Positions 36,358 through 44,942 of a stretch of DNA of 64,000 bases are shown here, piece after piece. A program made the translations under genes and the position numbers. The stretch's first letter is position 1. Every line of letters starts with the position of its first letter. Origin of the DNA: Sphingomonas sp. LR60 (GTDB lineage Bacteria > Pseudomonadota > Alphaproteobacteria > Sphingomonadales > Sphingomonadaceae); the NCBI RefSeq assembly GCF_036855935.1, contig NZ_JASPFK010000001.1, positions 3,226,501 through 3,290,500 on the forward strand, read 5' to 3'. The notes under the pieces are model-generated. The model made no database searches, was not told where the DNA came from, and was given only the letters and a program-made list of their open reading frames with translations.

Positions 36358-36738
36358 ATGAAATTGATCGCCGGCCTAATCGCCGCCCCGATCGTCGCCG
36401 TGGCTGCGCTTGCGGTTTCGGCCCCTGCGCCTGCGCAACAGAATGGCCAGCAGGCGTTCGCGGCGTGCAAGGCGTGCCACACGCTCCATAAGGGCGAGCG
36501 CAACAGCATCGGACCGAATCTTGCCGGCCTGTTCACGCGCCCACCGGCCTCCGCGCCGGGCTTCAACTATTCGGCGGCCTTCAAGAAGGCGCAGCTGAAG
36601 TGGACCGACGCGTCGCTTAACGAATATCTCGCCGCGCCGCAGAAGAAGGTGCCGGGCACCCGGATGCCGATCTCGACCCCGGATCCCGCCAAGCGCGCCG
36701 CGATCATCGCCTATCTGAAGTCCGAGACCACCAAGTGA
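36358..36738 (+). CDS. Periplasmic class I cytochrome c, probable electron acceptor of the GMC dehydrogenase
   Basis: A 126-residue cytochrome with a Sec signal (AGLIAAPIVAVAALAVSAPAPAQ, cleaved near residue 26), heme site CKACH, a GPNLAGLF block, and the distal Met in PGTRMPIS. It is the first gene of a seven-gene operon and overlaps the next start by 4 bases (GTGA). Its place with a GMC subunit and a gluconate-dehydrogenase-type subunit 3 matches the three-part Caulobacter lactose 3-dehydrogenase (LacABC), in which a cytochrome c takes the electrons. Confidence 0.88.
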   Translation: MKLIAGLIAAPIVAVAALAVSAPAPAQQNGQQAFAACKACHTLHKGERNSIGPNLAGLFTRPPASAPGFNYSAAFKKAQLKWTDASLNEYLAAPQKKVPGTRMPISTPDPAKRAAIIAYLKSETTK

Positions 36739-37796
36739 GCGGCGGCGGCACCATGCGCGGCCCGGGCGTCTTCCTCGCGCAGTTCATGGGTGACGCCGCG
36801 CCGTTCGACACGCTCGACAATGCCGCGCGCTGGATGGCCGACGCCGGTTACGAAGGCGTGCAGATCCCGACCCGCGACGAGCGGTGCATGGACCTGAAAC
36901 TCGCTGCCGAGAGCCAGGATTATGCCGACGAGCTGGTCGGCCGCTGCCGCGAGGCGGGCGTCGCGATCACCGAATTGTCGACCCACCTGCAAGGCCAGCT
37001 CGTCGCGGTCCACCCCGCGTACGACACCGCCTTCGATGTCTTCGCGCCGGAGGAACTGCGCGGCAAGCCGGCCGAGCGGCAGGCGTGGGCGGTCGACCAG
37101 CTCAAGCTCGCCGCCAAGGCGAGCCGCCGGCTCGGGCTCGACGCGCATGCCACCTTCTCGGGCGCTTTCGCGTGGCCATTCGTGTATCCGTGGCCGCAAC
37201 GCCCGGCAGGAATGGTCGAGGACGCCTTCGCCGAACTCGGCAAACGCTGGACCCCGATCCTCGACGCGTTCGAGAACGAGGGCATCGACCTTTGCTTCGA
37301 GCTGCATCCCGGCGAGGACCTGCACGACGGCACCACCTTCGAGCGGTTCCTCGACGCGGTCGGCGGGCACAAGCGCGCCAATATTCTCTACGATCCCAGC
37401 CACTTCGTGCTGCAGGCGATGGACTATCTCCAGTTCATCGACTTCTACCATGACCGGATCCGCATGTTCCACGTCAAGGACGCGGAGTTCAACCCGACCG
37501 GCAAGGCAGGCGTGTACGGGAGCTATTCGGACTGGGTCGATCGTCCGGGCCGCTTCCGCTCGCTCGGCGACGGGCAGGTCGACTTCGGCGGGATCTTCTC
37601 GAAGCTGACGCAATATGGCTATGCCGGCTGGGCGGTGCTCGAATGGGAATGCTGCCTGAAGCATCCCGAGGACGGCGCACGCGAAGGCGCTCCGTTCATC
37701 GCCGCGCACATGATCCGTCGTCCCGAACGTGCCTTCGACGATTTCGCAGGCGGGTCCGATCCGGCTGCGAACCGGCGCTTGCTCGGGCTCGACTGA
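36735..37796 (+). CDS. Sugar phosphate isomerase/epimerase-like TIM-barrel protein (cytosolic)
   Basis: A 353-residue AP-endonuclease-2-fold TIM barrel without a signal. Likely metal-site segments are CFELHPGEDLHDG, NILYDPSHFVLQAMDYL, RMFHVKDAEF and VLEWEC. Xylose isomerase-like proteins of this shape isomerise, epimerise or dehydrate sugars and keto-sugars. It starts with GTG overlapping the cytochrome c stop; ATG 36753 is possible. In this operon it is a candidate for a late step on imported keto-sugar. Confidence 0.85.
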   Translation: MSGGGTMRGPGVFLAQFMGDAAPFDTLDNAARWMADAGYEGVQIPTRDERCMDLKLAAESQDYADELVGRCREAGVAITELSTHLQGQLVAVHPAYDTAFDVFAPEELRGKPAERQAWAVDQLKLAAKASRRLGLDAHATFSGAFAWPFVYPWPQRPAGMVEDAFAELGKRWTPILDAFENEGIDLCFELHPGEDLHDGTTFERFLDAVGGHKRANILYDPSHFVLQAMDYLQFIDFYHDRIRMFHVKDAEFNPTGKAGVYGSYSDWVDRPGRFRSLGDGQVDFGGIFSKLTQYGYAGWAVLEWECCLKHPEDGAREGAPFIAAHMIRRPERAFDDFAGGSDPAANRRLLGLD

Positions 37797-37849
37797 TCGG
37801 CCAGACTGTAAAAATCAGATAAAAGAATCGTGCGGTAAAGGGGTAGAGG

Positions 37850-39160
37850 GTGCAGACAGAGGCAGCGGCATTTACGGGGCAGCATCGGTCCCGATTATTC
37901 TGGCTGAGCGTACTCGCGCTGACCACCGCGGCGGTCAGCGCCTCGCTGCGTGCGGCGATCGCGAGCAGCCTCAAGGCGGAGTGGATCGATCCGATCGCCC
38001 CGGTACAGGCCGGTGAGCTGATCGGCGCAGCGCTCGGCTCGGCGTTCCTCGGCTTTGCCATCACTCTGTTCGTCGCCAGCGCGTTGCTCGACAAGATCGG
38101 CGCGAAGCGGATCGTGATTGGGTCGGGCATCTGCTTCATTCTCGGCACCGCCTTGATCGTCGGCGCAGGTGCGATCGCGACTGGCATGACGATCTATTCG
38201 CTGGTCTGGCTGGGCATGATGCTCAGCGGTATCGGCTGGGGTCTGGCCGAATCGTCGATCAACCCGCTGACCGCGCGTCTCTATCCTGACGAGACCACGC
38301 ACCGGCTCAACGTGCTCCACGCCTGGTATCCGGGCGGGCTCATCATCGGCGGACTCGCGGGCGTGTTCCTCGCCAACGTGCTGCCGTGGCAGGCGATCAT
38401 GGGGCTGGTCTTCCTGCCCGCGATCGGCGTCGTCATCATCGGTGCGACCACCACCTTCCCGCCTGCCCCCGCGGCGGTGGAGGGCGAGAGCTTCGGCACG
38501 ATGATCGGCGAAGTGTTCCGTCGTCCGAGCTTCTTCGTGTGGTTCGGCGCGATGTTCCTGACCGCCTCGTCGGAACTGGCACCGGGCCAGTGGCTCGACG
38601 TCGCGCTCACCAACCGTGTCGGGATGCGTGGCATCCTGCTGCTCGTCTATGTCAGCGCACTGATGTTCGTGTTCCGCCACTTCGCGGGGCGCTTGGCGGG
38701 CAAGCTCTCCAATCCGGGGCTGCTGTGGATCTCCAGCCTGCTCGCCGCGATCGGGCTGTTCCTGCTGTCGCGCGCGCAGTCGCCGGTCGCGGCGCTGGTC
38801 GCCTCGACCGTCTGGGGGTTGGGCGTGTGCGCGATGTGGCCGACGATGCTCGCCTCGGTTGCCGAGCGCTATCCGCGCGGTGGAGCCTGGGCGCTGGGGC
38901 TGGTCGGATCGGCAGGCGCGCTTGCCAGCTTCTTCGTGCTCCCGGCGCTCGGGGGGATGTTCGACGAGGCGAAGGTGCGGCTCGCGGGCGGGCCGGACGC
39001 CTTCAAGCAACTGACCGGTGAGGCGCTGCGGCAGGTCGAGGACGCTGCGGCGTCGCAATCGTTCGCGAAGCTCGCGCTGGTGCCGATCGTGCTGCTGTTC
39101 GTGTTCGGCGCGATCTGGCTGTCCGAACGCCGCCGCCGCGCGACGGTCGCCGCGGCATGA
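37850..39160 (+). CDS. MFS transporter, probable sugar or keto-sugar uptake
   Basis: A 436-residue transporter with 12 helices and no long central loop. The helix 2-3 region FVASALLDKIGAKRIVIGSG and GLAESSINPLTARLYPD resemble the FucP-type sugar:H+ symporter branch. It starts with GTG after AAAGGGG and overlaps the next gene by 4 bases. In context it would import the glycoside, its 3-keto derivative or the released sugar. The substrate is inferred from neighbours. Confidence 0.85.
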   Translation: MQTEAAAFTGQHRSRLFWLSVLALTTAAVSASLRAAIASSLKAEWIDPIAPVQAGELIGAALGSAFLGFAITLFVASALLDKIGAKRIVIGSGICFILGTALIVGAGAIATGMTIYSLVWLGMMLSGIGWGLAESSINPLTARLYPDETTHRLNVLHAWYPGGLIIGGLAGVFLANVLPWQAIMGLVFLPAIGVVIIGATTTFPPAPAAVEGESFGTMIGEVFRRPSFFVWFGAMFLTASSELAPGQWLDVALTNRVGMRGILLLVYVSALMFVFRHFAGRLAGKLSNPGLLWISSLLAAIGLFLLSRAQSPVAALVASTVWGLGVCAMWPTMLASVAERYPRGGAWALGLVGSAGALASFFVLPALGGMFDEAKVRLAGGPDAFKQLTGEALRQVEDAAASQSFAKLALVPIVLLFVFGAIWLSERRRRATVAAA

Positions 39161-40065
39161 CCCCCTCGCGCCGCACGGTTCTGGCAGGAGCCGCTGCGGC
39201 GGCGCTGTCGTCGTCGGCGCAAGGACAGGCGCGCATGAGCAACGCCGCGACCTTCTCGCTCAACTACGCCCCGCATGAGGGCAGCTTCGCGAGCCGCGGC
39301 GACAGGCTGGAGCAAATCGCCTTCGCCGCCGATCAGGGCTTCCGCGCCTGGGAGGACAATGAGGCGCGCAGCCGCAGCGTCGCCGAGCAGGAGGCGATGG
39401 CCAAGGCGCTGCAACAGCGCGGGATGACGATGGGCGTGTTCGTCGCGTCGATGCCGAAATGGTCTGCGTTCCGCCCGATCTTCGGCAGTGACGACGGCGC
39501 GGAGCGTGAGGCATTTCTCGCCGACGTGCGTGCCTCGGTCGAGGTCGCCAAGCGCCTGAACGCCAAGCACATGACCGTCGTCACCGGCTTCGTCGACCCC
39601 AAGGTGCCGATCGAGATCCAGACCGGGCGCGTCATCGACCTAATGCGCCGCGCGGGCGACATCCTCGCCCCGCACGATCTGGCCTTGGTTATGGAGCCGC
39701 TCAACACGCGCACCGACCATCCCAACGTCTATATGCGCTCGTTTGCGGCCGGCTATGCGGTGGCGCGCGGCGTGAACAGCCCGGCGGTCAAGGTACTCGC
39801 CGATTGCTATCATGAGCAGATCCAGTCCGGAAATCTGATCCGTTCGCTCGGCATGATCTGGGACGAGGTCGGCTATATCCAGTTCGGCGACAATCCCGGC
39901 CGCAAGGAGCCCGGGACCGGCGAAGTCAATTTCAACAACATCGTGCGCTTCCTGCGCGAGCGTCGCTACCGCGGCGTCATCGGCATGGAACATGGCACAT
40001 CGCAGGCGGGACGCATGGGCGAGGAGCGACTGATCGCTGCTTACCGCGCGATCGACGCGGCATGA
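39157..40065 (+). CDS. Tat-exported hydroxypyruvate isomerase-like TIM-barrel protein
   Basis: A 302-residue protein with a twin-arginine-type leader (SRRTVLAGAAAAALSSSAQGQA), so it is probably periplasmic. The barrel resembles the Hyi/TIM xylose-isomerase-like family: LVMEPLNTRTDHPNVYM, VLADCYHEQIQSGNL, IQFGDNPGRKEPGTGEVNF and IGMEHG, giving the usual Glu/Asp/His/Glu metal site. True hydroxypyruvate isomerase is cytosolic; export and the GMC operon suggest a periplasmic keto-sugar substrate instead. That function is inferred. Confidence 0.85.
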   Translation: MTPSRRTVLAGAAAAALSSSAQGQARMSNAATFSLNYAPHEGSFASRGDRLEQIAFAADQGFRAWEDNEARSRSVAEQEAMAKALQQRGMTMGVFVASMPKWSAFRPIFGSDDGAEREAFLADVRASVEVAKRLNAKHMTVVTGFVDPKVPIEIQTGRVIDLMRRAGDILAPHDLALVMEPLNTRTDHPNVYMRSFAAGYAVARGVNSPAVKVLADCYHEQIQSGNLIRSLGMIWDEVGYIQFGDNPGRKEPGTGEVNFNNIVRFLRERRYRGVIGMEHGTSQAGRMGEERLIAAYRAIDAA

Positions 40066-40099
40066 GCCGGCGCAGCATCAGCATTACGGGAGAGGGTGA

Positions 40100-40675
40100 G
40101 TGATCGACAGACGACAAGCCTTGGGCGGCATCGCCGCCATGTTCGGGGCGTCCTTGTACGCGCCGCTGGCACGCGCGGCGACCGCCGCGGCGGCAAAGGG
40201 TGGCGGCATCCCCGTCATCAGCGAGGGACCGCCGAGCACGCAGGTGTTCACGCCGGCGCAGCGCGCGCTGATGAGCGCGCTCAGCGACCGGGTGATCCCG
40301 ACCACCGACACGCCGGGCGCGGTCGCTGCGGGGGTGCCGGAATATATCGAAAAGCTGCTCGCCGACTGGTCGACCCCCGAGGATCGCGTACCGATCATCG
40401 CCGGGCTCGACGCGGTCGCGGCCCGCGCGCAGGCCGATTACAAGAAGGCCGGCAACCAGCTCACTCCAGCGCAGTATGACGCGCTGCTGACGCTGGCGAT
40501 GGACGACAAGTTCCCCGGCGGCGCCGCCTTCTTCGGACCGTTCCGCCAGATGGTGATCGCCGGCTATTATACGTCGGAGATCGGCATCACGCAGGAGCGC
40601 GAATATCTGCCCGTCCCCGGCAGCTATGATGGCGCCTTCCCCTATTCCAACGTCAACAAGGTCTATTCCTCATGA
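40100..40675 (+). CDS. Gluconate 2-dehydrogenase subunit 3-family protein (Tat-exported small subunit)
   Basis: A 191-residue small subunit with a twin-arginine leader (IDRRQALGGIAAMFGASLYA). The mature part has the subunit 3 fold (FTPAQRALMSALSDRVIPTTDTPGA, with the Pro/Asp-rich helix start). In gluconate, glucose and lactose 3-dehydrogenase complexes this subunit carries the leaderless FAD subunit through the Tat pore. The GMC protein at 41535 indeed lacks a leader. Start GTG at 40100; the next gene overlaps its stop by 4 bases. Confidence 0.9.
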   Translation: MIDRRQALGGIAAMFGASLYAPLARAATAAAAKGGGIPVISEGPPSTQVFTPAQRALMSALSDRVIPTTDTPGAVAAGVPEYIEKLLADWSTPEDRVPIIAGLDAVAARAQADYKKAGNQLTPAQYDALLTLAMDDKFPGGAAFFGPFRQMVIAGYYTSEIGITQEREYLPVPGSYDGAFPYSNVNKVYSS

Positions 40676-41508
40676 TCGCCAACCGTCGCAACGTCCTCGC
40701 CGGTGCCGGCGGCCTCGCCGCGCTCGGGCTGTTCGGGGTCTCGGCCCAGGCCGCGCAGCTCGGCGCGATCGGGCTCCAGCTCTATACCATTCGCGAGATC
40801 TTCGGGCCGGACCCGATGGGCACGCTCGAGAAGGTCGCCAAGATCGGCTACCGCGAGATCGAATATGGCGGTGGCGGCTATGACAAGATGGACCATGCCG
40901 CATTGCGCCGCACGCAGGACCGGCTCGGGCTGAAGGCGCCGTCGGTCCACGTCCCCTATGAGTGGCTGCTCGCCGACTTCAACGCCGTCGTAAAGATGGC
41001 CAAGACGCTGGGTGCCGACACGATCATCCTGCCGTACATGACGGACCAGCATCGCAACGAGGCCGCCTGGAACACGGCGCTCAAGGACTTCAATCGCTTC
41101 GCGCGCGATCTGAAGAAGGTCGGGCTGGCGTTTGCCTATCACAACCACGATTTCGAATTCACCGTGAAGCCCGGCGGCGTGTCGCTCTACGATCGCCTCC
41201 TCAAGGAAACCGACCCGGCGCTGGTGAAGCTGGAGATCGACCTGTTCTGGGCGATCACCGCAGGCCAGGACCCGGCGACGCTCATCCGGAAGAACGCCGG
41301 GCGCATCTACGCCTATCACGTCAAGGACAAGCGCGCCGACGGCAGCATGTGCGCGGTGGGTGAAGGCAAGATCGACTTCGGCGCGATCTTCAAGATGAAC
41401 CGCGTCGCAGGCGTGAAGCACTTCTACGTCGAGAACGACGAGTGCCCCGCCCCGTACCTGCCTGACATCACCACCAGCTTCAACACGTTGCGCAAGCTGA
41501 CGTTCTGA
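40672..41508 (+). CDS. Tat-exported sugar phosphate isomerase/epimerase-like protein
   Basis: A 278-residue exported TIM barrel. The leader NRRNVLAGAGGLAALGLFGV with AQA is twin-arginine type. Metal-site segments are AYHNHDFEF, KLEIDLFWAI, YAYHVKDKRADG and YVENDEC. Proteins of this type beside GMC/subunit 3 genes have been linked to cleavage or isomerisation of 3-keto-glycosides. It lies between subunit 3 and the GMC gene, the closest partner position in the operon. Its catalytic step (lyase, hydratase or epimerase) is not determined by sequence. Confidence 0.87.
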   Translation: MIANRRNVLAGAGGLAALGLFGVSAQAAQLGAIGLQLYTIREIFGPDPMGTLEKVAKIGYREIEYGGGGYDKMDHAALRRTQDRLGLKAPSVHVPYEWLLADFNAVVKMAKTLGADTIILPYMTDQHRNEAAWNTALKDFNRFARDLKKVGLAFAYHNHDFEFTVKPGGVSLYDRLLKETDPALVKLEIDLFWAITAGQDPATLIRKNAGRIYAYHVKDKRADGSMCAVGEGKIDFGAIFKMNRVAGVKHFYVENDECPAPYLPDITTSFNTLRKLTF

Positions 41509-41534
41509 TCGCGCCGACGGAGAGGATTTTACAT

Positions 41535-43214
41535 ATGGCAGCGACCGATACTTTCGACGCGATCGTCATCGGCTCCGGCGTCAGCGGCGGTTTCGCCGCG
41601 AAGGAGCTGACCGAGAAGGGCCTGCGCGTCCTGATGCTCGACCGCGGCGTCATGGTCGAACATGGCGAGGGCTATCCGTACGACGGCAAGCCCGCTTACG
41701 AGGTGCCCGCGCGCAACTCGATGCCGCCTGCGCTGATGGAGAGCGACTACTTCATCACGAAGCACGGCTATGTCACGCCCAGCAACCGCAAGTTCTACAA
41801 CGACGACCGGCTGAACCCCTATGCCTATGACGAAGGCAGCAAGTTCTACTGGATCCGTCCGGCCGCGGTCGGCGGCAAGTCGCTGATCTGGGGCCGCTGG
41901 ACCTTCCGCTGGGCGCCCGAGGACTTCGAAGCCAACAAGCGCGACAATGTCGCGATCGACTGGCCGATCCGCTACGAAGACGTCGAGCCCTGGTACAAAT
42001 ACGTCGAGAATTACATCGGCGTGTCGGGCTCGCGCGAAAATTTGCCGCAGCTGCCGGACAGCGACTTCCAGCCGCCGATGGACATGAACATCGCGGAGAA
42101 GTGGGTGAAGCCGCGGCTCGAGGGCAAGTTCCCGGGCCGCAAGCTCATCAACACGCGCCTCACCAACATGACCGAGGACAAGCCCGACCAGAACCGCACG
42201 AAATGCCAGTATCGCAACCAATGCGGTAACGGCTGCTCGTTCGGCGCGTATTTCTCGACCCAGGCGGTCACCCTGCCGGCGGCGCGTGCCACCGGACGGC
42301 TGACGCTGCGTTCCGACGCGGTCGTCACCAACCTCGAATATGATTCGACGAAGAAGCGCGTCACCGGCGTCCGCTACATCGATGCCAAGACCGGGCAGGC
42401 GCAGGTCGTCAAGGCGCGGATGGTGTTCCTGTGCGCCTCGGCGCTCGCCTCGGTGCAGATCATGATGAACTCGAAGCGTCCCGATGGGCGCAGCTGGTTC
42501 GACAGCAGCGGCACGCTCGGCAAGTATGTGATGGACCACATCTTCCGCGTCAGCATCGGCGGCAACATCCCCGGCATGACCGAATACATCGAATATGGTC
42601 GCCGTCCGGGTGGCGTCTACATCCCGCGCTTCCGCAACGTCGGCGGCGACGAGGGCGTCGGGTTCAAGCGCGGCTATGGCTATCAGGGCTCGGCCTATCG
42701 CTCGCCCGCCGGTCCGGTCGGCTTCGGCAAGTCGATGAAGGACGGGATGCGCAAGTATAACGGCTGGCAGTTCGGGATGACTGCGTTCGGCGAGTGTCTG
42801 CCCTATGAGGACAATCGCGTCTCGCTCCACCCGACCAAGGTCGATCGCTTCGGCGTGCCGCTGATGGTGTTCAACGTCACCTTCCGCGACAACGAGCTGA
42901 AGATGATGGCCGACGCACGCGAACAGGGCGAAGCGATGCTGCGCGGCGCCGGGCTGACTGACGTCCAGAGCCGCGAGGGCGAGCACGTCCCGGGTGACGC
43001 GATCCACGAAATGGGTGGTGCGCGCATGGGTGCCGATCCGCGCACCTCGGTGCTCAACAAGTGGAACCAGGCCCATGACGCGCCGAACCTGTTCGTCACC
43101 GACGGCGCGCAGATGGCGTCCGTGGCGTGCGTCAATCCGTCGCTGACCTTCATGGCGATGACCGCGCGAGCCTGTGACAATGCGGTCAAGCTGATGAAGG
43201 CCGGCTCCATCTAA
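41535..43214 (+). CDS. GMC-family FAD dehydrogenase, catalytic subunit (glycoside/lactose 3-dehydrogenase-like)
   Basis: A 559-residue flavoprotein. FAD site AIVIGSGVSGGFAAKEL at the N-terminus, GKSLIWGRWTFRW, and the C-terminal catalytic His in AIHEMGGARMG with Asn in CVNPSLTFMAM. A C-x5-C-x3-C set (CQYRNQCGNGC) resembles cysteines that bind an iron-sulfur cluster in FAD glucose dehydrogenases. There is no leader, consistent with hitch-hiking on subunit 3 at 40100. Closest known system by composition: Caulobacter LacA, oxidising C3 of the glycosyl unit. A clear GAGAGGA site precedes the ATG. Confidence 0.92.
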   Translation: MAATDTFDAIVIGSGVSGGFAAKELTEKGLRVLMLDRGVMVEHGEGYPYDGKPAYEVPARNSMPPALMESDYFITKHGYVTPSNRKFYNDDRLNPYAYDEGSKFYWIRPAAVGGKSLIWGRWTFRWAPEDFEANKRDNVAIDWPIRYEDVEPWYKYVENYIGVSGSRENLPQLPDSDFQPPMDMNIAEKWVKPRLEGKFPGRKLINTRLTNMTEDKPDQNRTKCQYRNQCGNGCSFGAYFSTQAVTLPAARATGRLTLRSDAVVTNLEYDSTKKRVTGVRYIDAKTGQAQVVKARMVFLCASALASVQIMMNSKRPDGRSWFDSSGTLGKYVMDHIFRVSIGGNIPGMTEYIEYGRRPGGVYIPRFRNVGGDEGVGFKRGYGYQGSAYRSPAGPVGFGKSMKDGMRKYNGWQFGMTAFGECLPYEDNRVSLHPTKVDRFGVPLMVFNVTFRDNELKMMADAREQGEAMLRGAGLTDVQSREGEHVPGDAIHEMGGARMGADPRTSVLNKWNQAHDAPNLFVTDGAQMASVACVNPSLTFMAMTARACDNAVKLMKAGSI

Positions 43215-43232
43215 GGCCGCGCCTTGCCGTCG

Positions 43233-43288
43233 CCGTCATCGCGCCCCCCACGGGCGGAGCAAGCCCGCCCTGCGGAGCGCGATGACGG
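43233..43288. repeat. Palindrome between the GMC gene and the LacI gene
   Basis: Perfect 12-base outer arms CCGTCATCGCGC and GCGCGATGACGG with an inner GGGCG/CGCCC stem form a 56-base hairpin right after the GMC stop. It lacks a T-run; it may weaken read-through into the regulator gene, or be another mobile palindrome with CCGTCAT ends. Confidence 0.8.
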
Positions 43289-43306
43289 ACGACGCGAGGC
43301 TTTCCC

Positions 43307-44329
43307 GTGAGCGAGCGTCGTCGGCAGGGCGTCACGATCCGCTCGGTCGCCGAACGCGCCGGCGTGTCGGCGATGACCGTCTCCAACGTCATCAACCGCG
43401 CCGGGCGCGCCAGCCCGGCGACGGTCGCCGCGGTCCATGCAGCGGTCGCGGAACTCGGTTATGTTCCCAACGTGGTCGCCCGCCGCCTCGCGCGCGCCCG
43501 TGCCACCACCGTCGGGCTTCTTTACAGCGGCGCACGTGCGCCATTCCTCGATGCGATCCTCGTTGGTGCCCTGCGCGCCACCAATGCGCGCGGGTTGCAG
43601 TTGCTGCTTCACGAGGAACCACCCGGCACCCTCGAAGCCGCGGAAACCGCAGTACGCTCGCTCGCCCGTGGAGGGGCGGACGCTTTGTTGCTGGTGCCGC
43701 CGTTCGCCGAATTGTTGCGGGACTCGCGCGTGCTTCGGGAACTCGCACTTCCCATCGCGGCGATCGCGATCGGCCATGTCATGCCCGGCATCGCCACGGT
43801 GCGGATCGACAACCGCGCCGCAATGGCGGAACTGACCGCATTCCTGATCGAGCGTCAGTACCGTCGCATCGCGCTGATCGCGGGCAACCCCCGCCACTCG
43901 GACAGCGCCCCGCGCGTGCAGGGCTATTACGATGCGCTCGCCGCGCACGGCATCGCCCCCGATCCCGCACTGGTGATCGAGGGGCGCTTCGACCGCAGCT
44001 CGGGTGAGGAAGCGGCGCAGGCGCTGCTGTCCGGCGCGACCCGACCCGATGCGATCATGTGCAGCAACGACGATATGGCGGCGGGGGTCATCGCCGAGGC
44101 GCACCGTCGCGGGCTGGTGCTCCCGCGCGACCTTGCCGTCACCGGTTTCGACGACACCACGCTGGCGGCGCGTATCTGGCCACCGCTCACCACCGTCCGC
44201 CAGCCCGCCGAGGAAATGGCCTTCCGCGCCGCCGAGCGGCTGATCGGCACCGGCGACGGCGACGAAGCCGCCAGCGACATGATCATCCCGCACGCGATCA
44301 TCGAACGCGAGTCCACGCCGGTGCGGTAA
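43307..44329 (+). CDS. LacI-family transcriptional regulator of the glycoside oxidation island
   Basis: A 340-residue repressor: N-terminal HTH and hinge (VTIRSVAERAGVSAMTVSNV, ELGYVPNVVARRLAR) then a periplasmic-binding-fold effector domain (VGLLYSGARAPFLDAILVGA; VRIDNRAAMAELTAFLIE; AVTGFDDTTLAARIWPPLTTV). It starts with GTG, 92 bases after the GMC gene, on the same strand. The candidate operator at 36294-36313 lies at the head of the operon. The effector would be a sugar or keto-sugar from the pathway; inferred. Confidence 0.92.
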   Translation: MSERRRQGVTIRSVAERAGVSAMTVSNVINRAGRASPATVAAVHAAVAELGYVPNVVARRLARARATTVGLLYSGARAPFLDAILVGALRATNARGLQLLLHEEPPGTLEAAETAVRSLARGGADALLLVPPFAELLRDSRVLRELALPIAAIAIGHVMPGIATVRIDNRAAMAELTAFLIERQYRRIALIAGNPRHSDSAPRVQGYYDALAAHGIAPDPALVIEGRFDRSSGEEAAQALLSGATRPDAIMCSNDDMAAGVIAEAHRRGLVLPRDLAVTGFDDTTLAARIWPPLTTVRQPAEEMAFRAAERLIGTGDGDEAASDMIIPHAIIERESTPVR

Positions 44330-44386
44330 GGTTCGGCCGAGCGCGCGCGGCTTCGGCAATACGTCCGCTAACCACCTCAAGCCGAC

Positions 44387-44908
44387 TTACGGATGCACCC
44401 GTCCCGCCAGCACCGGATCCTCGAGATCGATCGCGACGCGTTTCGTCCGGTCAGGCTTCTGCTTCCCGGCCTTGGCAACGCCCTTTACCGCGTCGCCAAC
44501 CAACATGAAGGGGTTCGTAGCCTCGCCTTCCCGCTCGCAGCAACTGCCCGGCGCCACCAACTTCTGCACGCCCCGGACCGCCGCCACACCCATACCGAGG
44601 ATGTTCAGCCCGGTGTTGCACCCGCCGACGATCGTCGCACAGGGTGCTTGTGCGGCATTCAGCGCGCCGACACCGGTCATGTCGCGATTGACTGGAACCG
44701 ACCGCGTGGAAATTGCCTCACTCGGCAAAGGCAGCACCTGCGCCGGCAAGGGATCGGCGCACACCACGACTTCTTCCGCGTCGTCTTTGCGCACGCACGG
44801 CTGCGAAGCGACCGGCACCAGCACCGAATGTCTATCCGGCACCGACGGGGCCGCTGCCTGTAGCAAGAACGCGACGATCAACATCGCCGCGTATCCTGCG
44901 TCGTGCAT
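44387..44908 (-). CDS. Exported protein of unknown function
   Basis: A 173-residue protein with a probable signal peptide (AAMLIVAFLLQAAAP). The mature part has paired cysteines (QPCVRKDDAEEVVVCAD; APCATIVGGC; GSCCERE) and a Gly/Ala-rich central stretch LNILGMGVAAVRGVQKL. I do not recognise the family, though the CVRKDDAEEVVVCA pattern recurs in small exported sphingomonad proteins. Convergent with the LacI gene. Confidence 0.72.
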   Translation of the reverse strand: MHDAGYAAMLIVAFLLQAAAPSVPDRHSVLVPVASQPCVRKDDAEEVVVCADPLPAQVLPLPSEAISTRSVPVNRDMTGVGALNAAQAPCATIVGGCNTGLNILGMGVAAVRGVQKLVAPGSCCEREGEATNPFMLVGDAVKGVAKAGKQKPDRTKRVAIDLEDPVLAGRVHP

Positions 44909-44942
44909 CGGGCGCGGTCAATCCGGCGCGCCTTCTCCGGCG

